Assembly (NCBI GenBank): GCA_022497145.1
Contig: MU386038.1
Span: 1 to 35,783 of the forward strand
Length of the DNA stretch: 35,783 nt
Direction of reading: 5' to 3'
DNA from: Rostrohypoxylon terebratum
Taxonomy: Eukaryota; Ascomycota; Sordariomycetes; Xylariales; Hypoxylaceae
The notes under the pieces were generated by a model, which was given only the letters and a program-made list of their open reading frames with translations, ran no database searches and had not been told where the DNA came from. Below, piece by piece: positions 24,191 to 34,493 of the stretch (positions are counted from its first letter, which is position 1; every line of letters begins with the position of its first letter). A program made the position numbers and the translations under genes.

Positions 24191-27100
24191 ATGGGTAAAC
24201 GAAAGCGCGGTGCTAGCAAGGCTGGCGCAAACGGTAGCCAGCCGACGCAGAAGCGCGCAAAGATCGATCAATCTGGTGTTGAAGCGCCAACGCTCGATCT
24301 CGAAAAAACACCCTTTACCGAGACTCTAAATGGGGAGGCTCGAAGGCGGGAAGCGAAGGTTTACGAGTTGCTTGGAAGTGCTGATAGCGATGAGCGGATT
24401 GCTGCTGCCGATGCTCTCATTACCGGACTTTTGGTCTCCTCAGAGGCAGCTCTTGAGAGACATCTGGATAATCGCCTGTTCCGCGGTTTGGCCAGTTCGC
24501 GGAATGCCTCGCGAGTAGGCTTTAGTCTCGTCATAGCTGAGATACTGAACCAGCTATTTGGATCTAAGGACCTAGCCAAGTCGAAATACCCTAGCTTGAC
24601 GTTTGACAAGGTCTTGAATATTTTGGTAGAGAAGACCACGCCCAGCGGCCACATTCCCGGACAGGAAGAGAGGGATTGCTATTTTGGTCGCCTGTTCGGT
24701 CTGCAATGTTTCGTGGAATCCAAGATTCTCTTTGACGAGGAGTCAAGGTGGCCGAAAGTCCTTGAATTGTTGTTAGGAATGGCCGATAAGAAAGTTTGGA
24801 TACGGTCGCACTCTGCGTGGGTTATTGTCGAGTCGCTACCACAGATGGGGCAAGACAGAGCGGAGAAAACGCTTCAACAGCTGGCCGACATTGGGCTTGG
24901 CAAGACTGCAGAGGGTATCGGTATTTGGATGAGGGCGCGAACCTGCTATCCCGACTTGAAGACTCCCGCAAAACCTTGGCATGACCCTATGAATCCTGGC
25001 GTTCTATCGGAGGTTGCTCGGGTGCTGAGAGATAACGTGGCGCAAGATAACGGAGAGGATACAGCGGTCACGAAAGCCAAGCAAGGGGGCTGGACAGCTC
25101 AATTGCACTTCGTCTGGGATCTCATACTTGCGACATTCGTCGGACAACAAGCTAATGGAAAAGGGACCAAAGACCAATTGAAGCTTTTCTGGACGACTGT
25201 GGTTGATGGTAAGTTTCATCAGAATCATAACGTTAATACTCTAATTGATTTTTTTCTTAGATGGGCTCTTCTCCAAGAACGCCTCTGACGCACAGAAGTT
25301 CCGCGGTTTCGTCATATTTCAGAAATTTCTGCAGGGATTTTCAACGGACAACCCCAGCTTGGCTAGAGAATTATTTACTCGAAATCTGATGAAGTGTTTG
25401 ATGAATCAAGCTGCTAAAGAGGACCGATATCTTCACAGAGCTGCACTGAAAAGCCTTCAAGCGACGGAGAAGGCTGTGCAAGCCTCTCCTGAACTTTTAT
25501 TACCAGTCCTCAGGGAGATCCTTGGAAAACATGGGGCCTACGACTTTGACCAACGAACCAACACGAAGACGGTTGAGAGCTTGCTCCAATGGGTTACCCC
25601 CAATGATGCGAAGAACGTTCTTAAGCTCCTCCGAGATCCTATCGTCATCGTGAAAGAGTAAGAACTTCGACCCCTATTGGATTCAATTCGTCTATTAACA
25701 TGCCTCAGCAACGAATCCTCTGAAGCTGAGAAATTCAGACAAGTATACACTGGCTATGTGTCGAAGCTAGCAACGCAGGCGAAGCCGGTCTCTGAAACGC
25801 CTAATCATGGTGATGGTATCATCAACATTGCCGAGCTTGGCGTGAAAGAGTTAGCAGCATGCGCCTATTCGATACAGCCACAGTTTAAACCTGATCTCTC
25901 GGAGAAGTCAAGGGAGACTTTCCGCAGATTACTTGCATCTACCATTGGAAAGGTTATGAAGCGACGAGACGACGCCGAGTACTTATGTAACGCAGTAATT
26001 TCGGTGGAGCCCACAGCAGTGACCATGAGCGAAGAAATCAAAGCCGAGCAAGATAGCGCACTGAAGACCATGCGAAAATTGCTAAAGGCTGGTAAAAAAT
26101 CAGACGAGAAAAAGGCGGGGGCATCTGCTGGTCTCGCTCTATTGTATGCTATTACTATTCTACAACTATATGACGGGGCACCAGATGCTGTTAACATCCT
26201 ACAAGATCTGGAACGCTGTTCGGAGAAGATGAAGAGTAAGGAAGGCGGAAGCTCGGAGCTTCTGGTGGAAATATTATTATCGTTGGTCTCTCGACAATCA
26301 CCTATGATGCGACAAATTAGCGAACAGGTCTTTGAGGCATTTACGTCGCAAATATCGCCCGAGGCCCTGGAGCTGCTCACAGAGCCACTTGCCGCAGAGG
26401 AAAACGAAAAGGGGTATCAGGCACTGTTCGAAAATCTTGAGGATGAGGATATAGAGATGGATGATGTTGAGAACGGCGAGGATTCGGGTTCCGGAGACGA
26501 AGTTGAGGACGTGGAGGAAGACGATATCTCGGAAATCGGCTCCGATGTCGAATTTACGACCCTGAACGGCGCCGAAGCGGCGGATGACGAAGAGGATGAA
26601 GACGGAGATAGCGATTCGGAAAATGGAGATGATGAGCAAGCTGAGGCCGATGCCAAAGAGCTCGCAGATCTCGACGACGCTCTCGCGAAAGTGCTGAGGA
26701 GCCACCGCTTGGACAAAGACAGAGAGGCGGAATCCTCGGATAACGATTCGGATATGACGGACTCGGAAATGATAGCCCTAGACGAGAAACTCGTCGAGGT
26801 CTTCAAGCAACGAGCTAAGAAGACTGGGAAGAAAAAGGAGAAAAAGGACGCCAAGGAATCGGTCGTCATGTTCAAGCACCGGGTCCTCGATCTCGTCACC
26901 CTGTACCTTAAACACGAGGCCCTCAACCCCCTAGCCTTCACCCTCCTCCTCCCTCTTCTTGAACTCGTGCGCACCACAGCCACGAAGCCCCTTGCCAACA
27001 AAGCAAGCGCGGCGATCGAAAATTTCGCTAAGGTATTCAAGAAAGGGCGTTCTTCCACTTCCCCATTCCTAGAGGACAAACATGTTCTTGATGTCGAAAG

Positions 27101-27404
27101 CCGGCTTTCGCTGCTGCGGGAGATACACAGCCAAGCCGCTAGAGACGCATCGCATGCGTACGGCAGGGCGGTGTCACAGGCTAGTTTGTTGACCGCATCG
27201 AGTTTGGTCGTGGATAAGGAGAACGTGGAGCGTGTCAACGAGGCGTATTCGAAGACATTTTCGAGATGCCAGAGAGGCGAGGCGAAGATCCCTGGGTTCT
27301 TCTTCTCGGATTGGGTCAATTGGGGGATGGGGCATGCTGCAAATGCAAGTACTGTCACCCGCGGAGATGGTGGTGTTGAAGGGTGGACACAAGGGACATC
27401 GTGA
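24191..27404 (+). CDS. POL5: nucleolar protein Pol5 / Mybbp1a-like (DNA polymerase phi family)
   Basis: Member of the Pol5/MYBBP1A family: HEAT-like nucleolar proteins needed for rRNA synthesis and ribosome assembly; despite the name they are not working replicative polymerases. Exons 24191-25208, 25261-25657 and 25709-27404 join to 1036 residues, close to yeast Pol5 (about 1020). Introns are 52 bp (GTAAGT...CTTAG) and 51 bp (GTAAGA...CTCAG). The ATG at 24191 opens MGKRKRGASKAG and QKRAKID, probable nuclear signals; an upstream in-frame TTG is not used. The N-terminal half carries family-type stretches (DERIAAADALITGLL, YFGRLFGLQCFVES, QLHFVWDLIL, DDGLFSKNASDAQKFRGF). A long Asp/Glu-rich segment spans about 716-790, then a Lys-rich patch near 837 (AKKTGKKKEKKDAKE) and a helical C-terminus. 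The last 25 or so residues, after DWVNWGMGHAAN, look less conserved; an unseen terminal intron could change the end. Confidence 0.93.
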
Positions 27405-28124
27405 CGATATTGCGAGGGCGCCCGATTTAGGGTGGACCTGAGTTAGTCTGACCAAATCAAGAGATAGCTAATATGTATCGAGTATTCGATGGTTTGCATA
27501 GACGCCTTTGCCGGCCCCTTTCCATGAGAATCATGATCGCTGTACTCCTCTCATAAGCACACTATCTGTGCATAGTCTCCGTGTTGCACTGAGACATGAG
27601 AAATTTAGGGGGCTGAAAATGCTATGTTTTCGTGTCTTGTGGAGATATATGCATAAGGTAAGAAACTAGATAGACAAGGCCCTGTAAGGGTCTGTCAGTA
27701 AACAGAATCATGAAGCTTGACTCATTCTTACCTCGTTGTGTGTTACCTCGTTATGTGGTACCCACTTAGGTTAGGCGTTTAATAACCTCATACAAGATGC
27801 GAAGGCAATTTTTTGCGAAGAGGCTCTGTTGTTACAGTATGAGCAGCACAGTTGCCAACGTGGCTATTAAGATTTTCGGCGCCTATTGCGCTGTGTGTGC
27901 TACGACAGTCTGGATACGCACCACTGTTCAGCCTTTGCCTTCCATGCCGCGGTGTTGATCTCCGCCTAGATGTGTCTAATCTTGCATACAACCCATACCT
28001 AGATAGCCGCTACTGAGGTCTGGCTTACAGGTTAACGCCTTGCTCTTCTGTCATAATCTGGTAGCGAAACCGGAGTGACGCCCTCTTCGTCAGGCATAGG
28101 ACGGTCTAGACACAGGCACTGTAT

Positions 28125-28322
28125 CTAGTTAATGGAGAACAAAATAGGGCCGGTTCCCTTTGGCTCATAGATGATTCGATCCCACAATAATGTAGGCAGG
28201 AAAGTTCCACGAGGACTCGTATATTGGAATACGTCAGGGGTCAAGACTTTCCATAATGTATACTCCAGGACATAATCCACCATGGGCCATGTGATCCATA
28301 TTTTATGCAAGTACTGATTCAT
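28125..28322 (-). pseudogene. short coding-like fragment of unknown origin
   Basis: A 65-codon ATG frame reads like protein (YTSPRGTFLPTLLWDRII, then YEPKGTGPILFSIN). The upstream half in another frame also reads plausibly (MDHMAHGGLCPGVYIMESLD), as if a frame change had occurred. No family is recognised, and flanking splice sites do not give a longer gene. It may be an exon remnant or chance. Confidence 0.2.
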
Positions 28323-28997
28323 TAAATTGCCGGTGTATTCGCAATGCTTTTTTTTTCAGAGTAGTGCTCGATTCCTCATCTTGAGCCTCATCCATGTCCA
28401 TGTAGCAAGTACCTCTAATGAAGGACCCCCGGAGTTACTGGTTATCATCGTGGCTACCCCGCGGGATATCTCCTGCCGCACGCCTCATCTTACCCTTGCC
28501 AAGTCTGCCCTAAGTCTCCCCCACCCCTATATTGCGCGTTGAATAGGGCCAATAGTGTTGTAGAAACCAAACAATAACAAATATATCGTGTCAATCTCGT
28601 GTCAACGATAGTGGGTACCTAGTTCCTGAAGTGTCCGGTCGTCAGGTGTGAACTCCCTGCACAGGTGAATACCTAGGTACCCAATATCGAAGTACGAACT
28701 TCCACGTCTTTGGCAATCTAATCAATGATATGAATAGTACCTATGAATAAAGCCACACACTTATTAACTTTTATCGTATGATCTGAATTATACGATGAGT
28801 TCTCAAGTAAATCTGTATACCTGGCTGTTATACATTAGCTAGGTAGTTGTAGCGGTGGGAGTAGCGTATACCTACATACATGATAGGTACCTCTCTATCC
28901 CTGATTGTGTACCTGGTATATATGACTTTCAGCTACCTAGGTGATATTCTAGGGTTTCTTTTAGCGCCTTGCATCGCCATCTCATAAGCTTGCCTTA

Positions 28998-29045
28998 CTA
29001 GGTAGGTAGGTACCTAGGTAGGTATGTAGGTAGTGAGATAGGTAG
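28998..29045. repeat. (TAGG)n/TACCTAGGTA repeat array
   Basis: Tandem TAGG units in both orientations around the palindrome TACCTAGGTA. It is the longest patch of this motif in the window. Confidence 0.65.
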
Positions 29046-29856
29046 TATTTACGAAGGCCAAAAGATCGTCTAGATTGCAAAAGCCTACATTACATGATAC
29101 ATGGATGGTTATCCTTTTGAGATTCCCATTAATCCCGGCGTAAGTACAGTGGCGGGTCTACTAGGTATTGGTGGCTTACGATGTCCGTTTGAACCTTCAA
29201 ACGGCTAGCGCCGTTTACTGAACTAGGTGGGTACCTACCTAGTAGGTAAGTAACCTCCAGGGCTGAAATCTAGGGACTTAGTCCGGACGCAAGTATCCCT
29301 GATCAGAATTACCTTGCGTCTGTTTACGGCCTGTGGCGCCTGTGCTAGGTGCCTGGGTACCTACCTGTTAGGTACTAAGTGATCAATTAAGCAATACTAC
29401 CTATTCGGTATACTAGTGCCGATGGAGGGCAGAACGCGGTCCTCTCTAAGGTAGATGCGGCACCTGAGATCGTGAACCATGATCCTAGATAGCGCCGTGG
29501 CCAACCCCCCGGGATCATCACAGTCAAAGGGCCTTATTTTAACTACCTGAGATTACGTTTACCTTCCTTCCGCTATCCTTTCAATTGACCACCGATAAAT
29601 GAGATGATCTAGCAAGATCTAAGATAACGCAATCACTACCACGTATTTGCTGACATACTGAAAATCTCTAGCTAGGTACTTATGCGAGCCAATTAGCTCT
29701 GACCAGTACCTAGTATTGAACCAATTGCTACATGCTTTGCCTGGGATATGACTATTAGCGCTGAGTAGATCGAAGGGTATCTAAACGATACACTCTGTTA
29801 ACACCGGGACATCATCTCTAGGTACCATCCTTTTGAAACCTTTAATCAGTTTGGTG

Positions 29857-30142
29857 ATCATGATGATGATATTGTTTACGTCTGAAGGACGTGATACTAT
29901 TCTAAGTATAATGAAAGATTTCTACCACTCCCGCTCTCCACGCATTACTCTAGCCAGTTGGCGTCGGCGCTGGCTAGCCGATCTGTATCAGGGAAAAACC
30001 CATTCTCCGGGCCCAGTGAGCCCCAAAGCGGGATGAAAAACCTGAGATCGGACCGTTGGTTAGTATCCCACAGCAAGATTCGAACCTACTTTACATCATA
30101 CCTAAGCAATATTGTATCTCCATCCCACTCAGCCAGGCTAAC
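29857..30142 (-). mobile_element. SINE-like tRNA-derived repeat, copy A
   Basis: Read on the minus strand, the element starts with an RNA polymerase III A-box-like TGGCTGAGTGGG (30135-30124). A B-box GGTTCGAATC (30086-30077) follows 49 bp later, the spacing of a tRNA gene. Then comes a non-tRNA body containing GATCTCAGGTTTTTCA, ACTGGCTAGAGTAATGCGT and TTAGAATAGTATCACGTCC, ending in an ATC-repeat tail. The body matches a second copy at about 34.1-34.5 kb on the other strand. Sequence just before the A box cannot pair with the TGTGGGA after the T arm, so it is not a working tRNA gene. Copy A lies about 80 bp past the stop of the zinc-finger gene. Ends are approximate. Confidence 0.55.
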
Positions 30143-30222
30143 TCAAACCAAAGTAGATATTCCGCATCTGAAAACATTCCCAGCCCTTCTTGGTCTCCAA
30201 CATCTAGATAAATAGTTGCTAA

Positions 30223-30958
30223 CTAATACCTATTCCCCTGAGCCGAATGGTGATAGTTAGTTGCATAATAGCTGTTCTTACCCCATGGGTTCTGAAAGCC
30301 ATGCTGAGAATTTACTTCCCAGGTATCCGGGCACTGTGAATCCACCGTGGAATAACCCCCGTGGTTGCCTTCCGACTGAGGCAACGCAAGCCGGTCGGAA
30401 TTATCGGCACTAACTGCATCATCCGGGTTCGTTGCAAGCATGTCTTGGGGGATTGTCGAGCTGGTCGGCAGATCATCAATGTTGTCGTTCATAGTATTAT
30501 AAAGAGCTGGTGTCATAGAATACGTGGCTGGCTGGGGTAGAGGCGATCTGTAAGATGGATGAGGTGCAGCCTGCTGCGCAACGGTCTCATAGCCCCCCCC
30601 CCTGAAATTTAGAGGAGTCGAGAGGGGCAAGGCCGGCATGGTTCGGTGTGGACGGAGCAACAATAGCAAGACCGCCATTCACATTGGGGTCTTCGTTCTG
30701 AATATGATGGAAGGGACCCAAGTCTCCAGGGCTCCAGTTTGTTGGATGAGGGGCCGGGTCGACATTTTGTGGCCACTCACCCATAAAGAGACTTGGCGTT
30801 TCGAACAAGTCCTTGTGCTTGTGGTTCATATGATTGATCAGATGTCCTAATTTGTTGAACCACTGGCAGTGGAAAGGGCACTTCAGCAACCGAGGTTCCA
30901 GAGTCATCCATACAGCATATCGTGGCCCCGAAGGGACTGACGGATGAGCCGGCGGCAT
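30223..30958 (-). CDS. single C2H2-like zinc-finger protein, frame broken at a G10 run
   Basis: A small protein with one zinc-finger-like module and a disordered tail; function unknown, possibly a DNA-binding or self/non-self type fungal protein. ATG at 30958. Residues 26-48 hold Cys27-X3-Cys31-X11-His43-X4-His48 (KCPFHCQWFNKLGH, then NHMNHKH). The frame then runs through a Pro/Asn-rich stretch into ten G (C in the plus strand, 30593-30602) and stops at 30587. The other frame continues straight from the same run (GGGYETVAQQAAPHPS) to TAG at 30223. With nine G the two halves make one protein of about 244 residues. So either the base count is wrong, the gene is recently broken, or expression depends on slippage. 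An intron that skips the run in the right phase was looked for and not found. Confidence 0.5.
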
Positions 30959-31255
30959 GATAGTGTTGAAAACTTTGAGTATTTCCTTGAGTATATCGAG
31001 TTGTAAGAAAGAAGGAAAGTTGGCCGGTAATCAAGATTTCGTGTAGCAACGATGAATAGAGTGCTCAGAGGCTTAGCAGTCATTCTATACTAAATCCAGC
31101 TGGTGTGGATTTGTTGTGGCTCGGCATTGCTTATTATATCCCGAATTGCCCAGCTGGAGTGCCAACTTTGTCACCATAGTGAAGAGTCCATGGTGTTGAG
31201 GCTCAATGAGGGACTCCAGATGTCGGTACTTAACTCCCAAATTTCAAACATTGAA

Positions 31256-31322
31256 ACATCGAAACTTTGGAACTTCAGAACTTCTAACTTCTGAGTTCCG
31301 AACTTCCAGACTTCGAAGTTCT
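31256..31322. repeat. degenerate GAACTTC tandem array
   Basis: About six copies of a 9-11-bp unit around GAACTTC or its complement GAAGTTC, ending in the palindrome-like CTTCGAAG. The opening GAAACTTTG-GAACTTC recurs at 33142-33175. Confidence 0.55.
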
Positions 31323-32179
31323 AGTAGTATTGACACTAAGCTCGAAGCGTGAAGGATTTACACGCGCTCGTTCGCCATCATCAACCATGGTTCGGGTTCC
31401 TGCTCTAGTGTCATTTATGTGTCGGAGAAGTAAAACTTGGTAATAGAAGCACTATCAAAATAGCGCTAAGTATCATACCTTATACATTATGTTTCATCAT
31501 TTTCGAAGATAGGTCAACACATTAAGTTTTGTGGTAATCATTGATACGATTCTATTCTTGAAATCATGCTAGCCCCCTATTTAACTGTCCACATAGATAG
31601 GTAGGCAGGTTAGTGTATCGTACCTATAGCTACCTATTTACTAATTTCGGAAGGTGAGATTGGGTTGAGATAGCTGGGATTGGGTAGCATTCAGTAATCA
31701 GCTTAAGTACAAAATAACACAAGGATTAATAATAAATTTGCGCGATTATGTATCATCGGTATATCTATCACCATATCCAATATGATATGGACTTATTCAG
31801 ATATGTATCTGACTTCGAAGGTTCTCATGGATCGATAAACGTTTTCCATGGCTGCCCATGAGGTAGAAATTTGCTTATATAAGTAGGCAAGCATGTGGTT
31901 GCTTCTCACGACTCTCAAACACTGAACGGATTTCTGGAGCTCTCAACGTAAAGGTAGCCATTCTAAGGTACCTATTATTCTTTTACATCTACAAAGATCG
32001 ATGTCACATGTATAAGGTTGGAACATCACTTTTAGCTATAACATTGCCTTCTTGTTTAGGAAATTACCTACGTAATACATATTCAGCCACGTCAGGAGGG
32101 GGGGCGAAATCTAAGGCTGGGATGTACAGTTTTGAAGGCATGTTCACGTCACGAGACAAACGGAGGTATGGCATAAGGA

Positions 32180-32245
32180 GGGCCCTGCGGGCCCGCTGCT
32201 AATCTTGAAGGAAGGGAAATGTAATATAAGAGGGGCTTCGCCCCT
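32180..32245. repeat. paired GC-rich hairpins
   Basis: GGGCCC-TGC-GGGCCC (32180-32194) and AGGGGC-TTC-GCCCCT (32231-32245) are perfect 6-bp stems with 3-nt loops, about 36 bp apart in otherwise AT-leaning DNA. A weaker GCAGC/GCTGC hairpin follows near 32297-32315. Such hairpins often mark ends or interiors of small non-autonomous transposons. No element ends were identified. Confidence 0.45.
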
Positions 32246-32760
32246 TCACTTTAGAAAGGACAGCGCTAGTACACTACTCATACCTACGGTACGCTAGAAG
32301 CAGCTAACTTACGCTGCTACTCTGCACTCACTCTACGCTTGACATCCCGGGGCCTTTCACTGACAGTTCTTTAGTACCTATCCGAGTTCTCGAAATCTGC
32401 TCACAAATTATCATTCATACACATGATAAGGCGGTGATTACAAGCCACGGCAAGACTACCAGCTATTTAGGTGGGCTTACATTGATAAAATAACGAGAGA
32501 CTCTTATTGAAGATTACTTAGTCGTTAACGAAGAATTTCCACTTCTCAAACCCTTGAACCCAGCCAACCGCCCAACCACAAATGCAGGACCTGCCGTAGA
32601 GTAGCTGTTTTAGGCAGATAACTCTATCATAACAAATGAAACCATTGACCGGTGCAGACTCTAACGTTTGAAACTGCGGAAAATGCCGAAGAAGCCCTAT
32701 GCGGTCTCTATAGTTAGAATGGGAATGATATTGTATGTACACGGATAGTACACCTACTAT

Positions 32761-32937
32761 GAGGTTTCTATATCTGATGAAGAACAAGACGAACAAGGAT
32801 AAGAAAACCTTGGTTTTGCAAGTACTATAATAATAGCGGAAGCAATGGTGGCAGATGCTGATATAACTGAAGAGATAATAGACGCAAGTCCGTCGGAAAG
32901 TTCAGATTCCATCATGATTGTCGTTAGTGATCTATAA
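32761..32937 (+). pseudogene. acidic C-terminal-like coding relic
   Basis: This frame reads EVSISDEEQDEQG, a TAA (32800-32802), then ENLGFASTIII and IDASPSESSDSIMIVVSDL before a final TAA. It is acidic, Ser/Glu-rich and low in stops compared with its surroundings. The internal TAA follows GGA and could be a CAA changed by C-to-T, as in repeat-induced point mutation. It may be the tail of a dead transposon protein. No catalytic domain is visible. Confidence 0.2.
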
Positions 32938-34102
32938 AGCCAATAGGATAGGTATGGTAAGGTGTATGATGTTTGTGGTATGCACAAGTAGGTTGGTAGG
33001 TAGCTTGGCATGTAATCAAAGGTGGATGCCCGATGTGTGATTTAACACGCATTGACATTATATATATAAGATATAACTTCGGTGAAGTCTAAAAATCATC
33101 AAGCCCTAGTCCACACGCATCCGGGCATGCACAGCATCAGAGAAACTTTGAACTTCGAAGTTCCAGAGTTCTAACATAACCGCGCCAATTGGCGTGTCGT
33201 TTCATACCCACTTAAGTAACACCCATTCTCTTCAGTTAGTAGCTACCCAGGTATCGATGTATAGTGCAACGGCATCGCCAACAACCCTTTATAATCCTAA
33301 ATAGCCTTTCATATATAACGGAGGTCTTGAGAAAGGACAAAATTTTGCAAAGATAGGATATCTAATGAGTATAGGTACTAACGGTGTACTTTATGCTGTA
33401 TATTTCCTTCTCCAATACTAGCGCTGCAAGGTTGAGTGACAACGAACAGCCACTCCTGTTCACTTTTTGAGAGCGAGGTTCGGAGAGCATCTGCATCATT
33501 AAGGGGTATGCGGGCTACACAACACAGCGGCTCGAACACGATCGCATATGATGCTGAGTGCGAGCCATAATAGAAACCTGATAGGTCTATGCGGGAAATT
33601 AAGTAGCAAGGTTCTTAGCATTTCCGCGCATCCTTTAAATCTTTTTATAAGGTTGGGAATTAAGTAGCGTATTTACCGATCCTTGAGTGGTTTCTGAGGT
33701 ACACTATTTAGTATCTCCATCATTGGTTATTGCATCAGTCATGAAAACTAGATAGGTTCTCGAGATACCTCTTGTGGTATGCTGAGTGATCGGTCCGTTG
33801 ACAGAGCCTCATTTGACACGGAGGACAGCGGTTATGGGGTAGTGGCAATGTTATCGAATATTTTATTAGCATTTGGGCGTGTGACATGGCTCGGACCGCC
33901 ATGCTCTGATTTCCCGAAGCTATTGTCATGCGGCGATAGAAGCTTTGCATTTCTGATTAGGTAGGTACTATAGAAAGAGTGGACTAACTAGACAAATGAA
34001 AGATCCCAAAAATGTGATATTGGATCATGTATGGGACTTATAGTCTACCTATCTGACCTAGGCACCTTAGCGAGAGCTGGACCCTGGAGTCGCATTCATG
34101 TG
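32938..34102. other. intergenic region
   Basis: Nothing gene-like that I can support. It holds the second GAAACTTTGAACTTC repeat at 33142-33175, and the DNA is unique and AT-leaning otherwise. Confidence 0.4.
33142..33175. repeat. second copy of the GAACTTC repeat
   Basis: GAAACTTTGAACTTCGAAGT and the following TCCAGAGTTCTAAC repeat the start and end motifs of the array at 31256-31322. It contains the perfect palindrome GAACTTCGAAGTTC. Confidence 0.5.
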
Positions 34103-34493
34103 TCCCGCATGGCAGTGCATTAGCGTACGACTACGCGAGGCAAGTAGGTTCAAATCCTGCTGTGGGATAATTAGCGTTTCGATCTCAGGTTTTTCAACCC
34201 GTTCGAGGGCCCATTGAGCGTTAGAAAGGGTGGTTCTAAGACGTTAAAAGAAGGTGGGCTTAGAGAAAGGGTTTGCCCTTAATAAAGATTGGTCAACCGA
34301 GGTTGTAGACGCACCTGGCTAGAATAATGCGTAAAAAGCAGGAGTAATGGAAATTTTCTTATATCAGGCGAAATTCTACCTAGCTCTGTTCCTACCTACT
34401 TCAAACGTCCCGATGCGCCGATGTGTTTACAGTTCTTCTTAGAATAGTATCACGTCCTTCGTAGGCAATCTCATCTTCATCATCTAAAAAAAA
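34103..34493 (+). mobile_element. SINE-like tRNA-derived repeat, copy B
   Basis: The tRNA-like head ends in a good T arm (GTAGG-TTCAAAT-CCTGC, 34141-34160 region) followed by TGTGGGA, which can pair with TCCCGCA at 34103-34109. The D and anticodon arms are degenerate and the whole is only 65 nt. The body shares GATCTCAGGTTTTTCA, CTGGCTAGAATAATGCGTA and TTAGAATAGTATCACGTCC with copy A. Many differences are G-to-A or C-to-T. Copy B has two extra segments of roughly 40 and 70 bp. It ends in CATCATCT plus eight A, and ATGTG occurs on both sides (34098-34102 and 34493-34497), a candidate target-site duplication. The 5' boundary is uncertain, because weak similarity to copy A may extend further upstream. 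Confidence 0.55.

Larger units (their letters stand above)
27405..29856. other. intergenic, repeat-rich region
   Basis: No intact gene. A coding-like minus-strand fragment lies at 28125-28322 (separate entry). From about 28610 to 29400 the DNA is crowded with TACCTAGGTA-type palindromes, for example CTAGGTGGGTACCTACCTAG at 29224-29243. Confidence 0.4.
30959..32760. other. intergenic region with repeats
   Basis: 5' flank of the zinc-finger gene, a GAACTTC repeat array (31256-31322) and GC hairpins near 32.2 kb. No gene is called. Short plus-strand frames are full of low-complexity sequence. Confidence 0.35.

Noticed and set aside
26417..27358. 313-codon Ser/Arg-rich open frame on the minus strand
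   Set aside because: It is the antisense shadow of the acidic and following region of POL5; GAG/GAT codons read backwards give Ser/Leu/Phe-rich frames.
30594..30705. Intron bridging the two zinc-finger frames
   Set aside because: TTTCAG before the G run is a fine acceptor, but no GT donor nearby gives the required phase; the GTGAAT donor gives the wrong frame.
34103..34167. Functional tRNA gene
   Set aside because: The acceptor and T arms pair, but the D arm does not form, the anticodon stem has only a 4-nt loop, the total is 65 nt and the sequence continues into a repeat body. It is better explained as a tRNA-derived repeat head.
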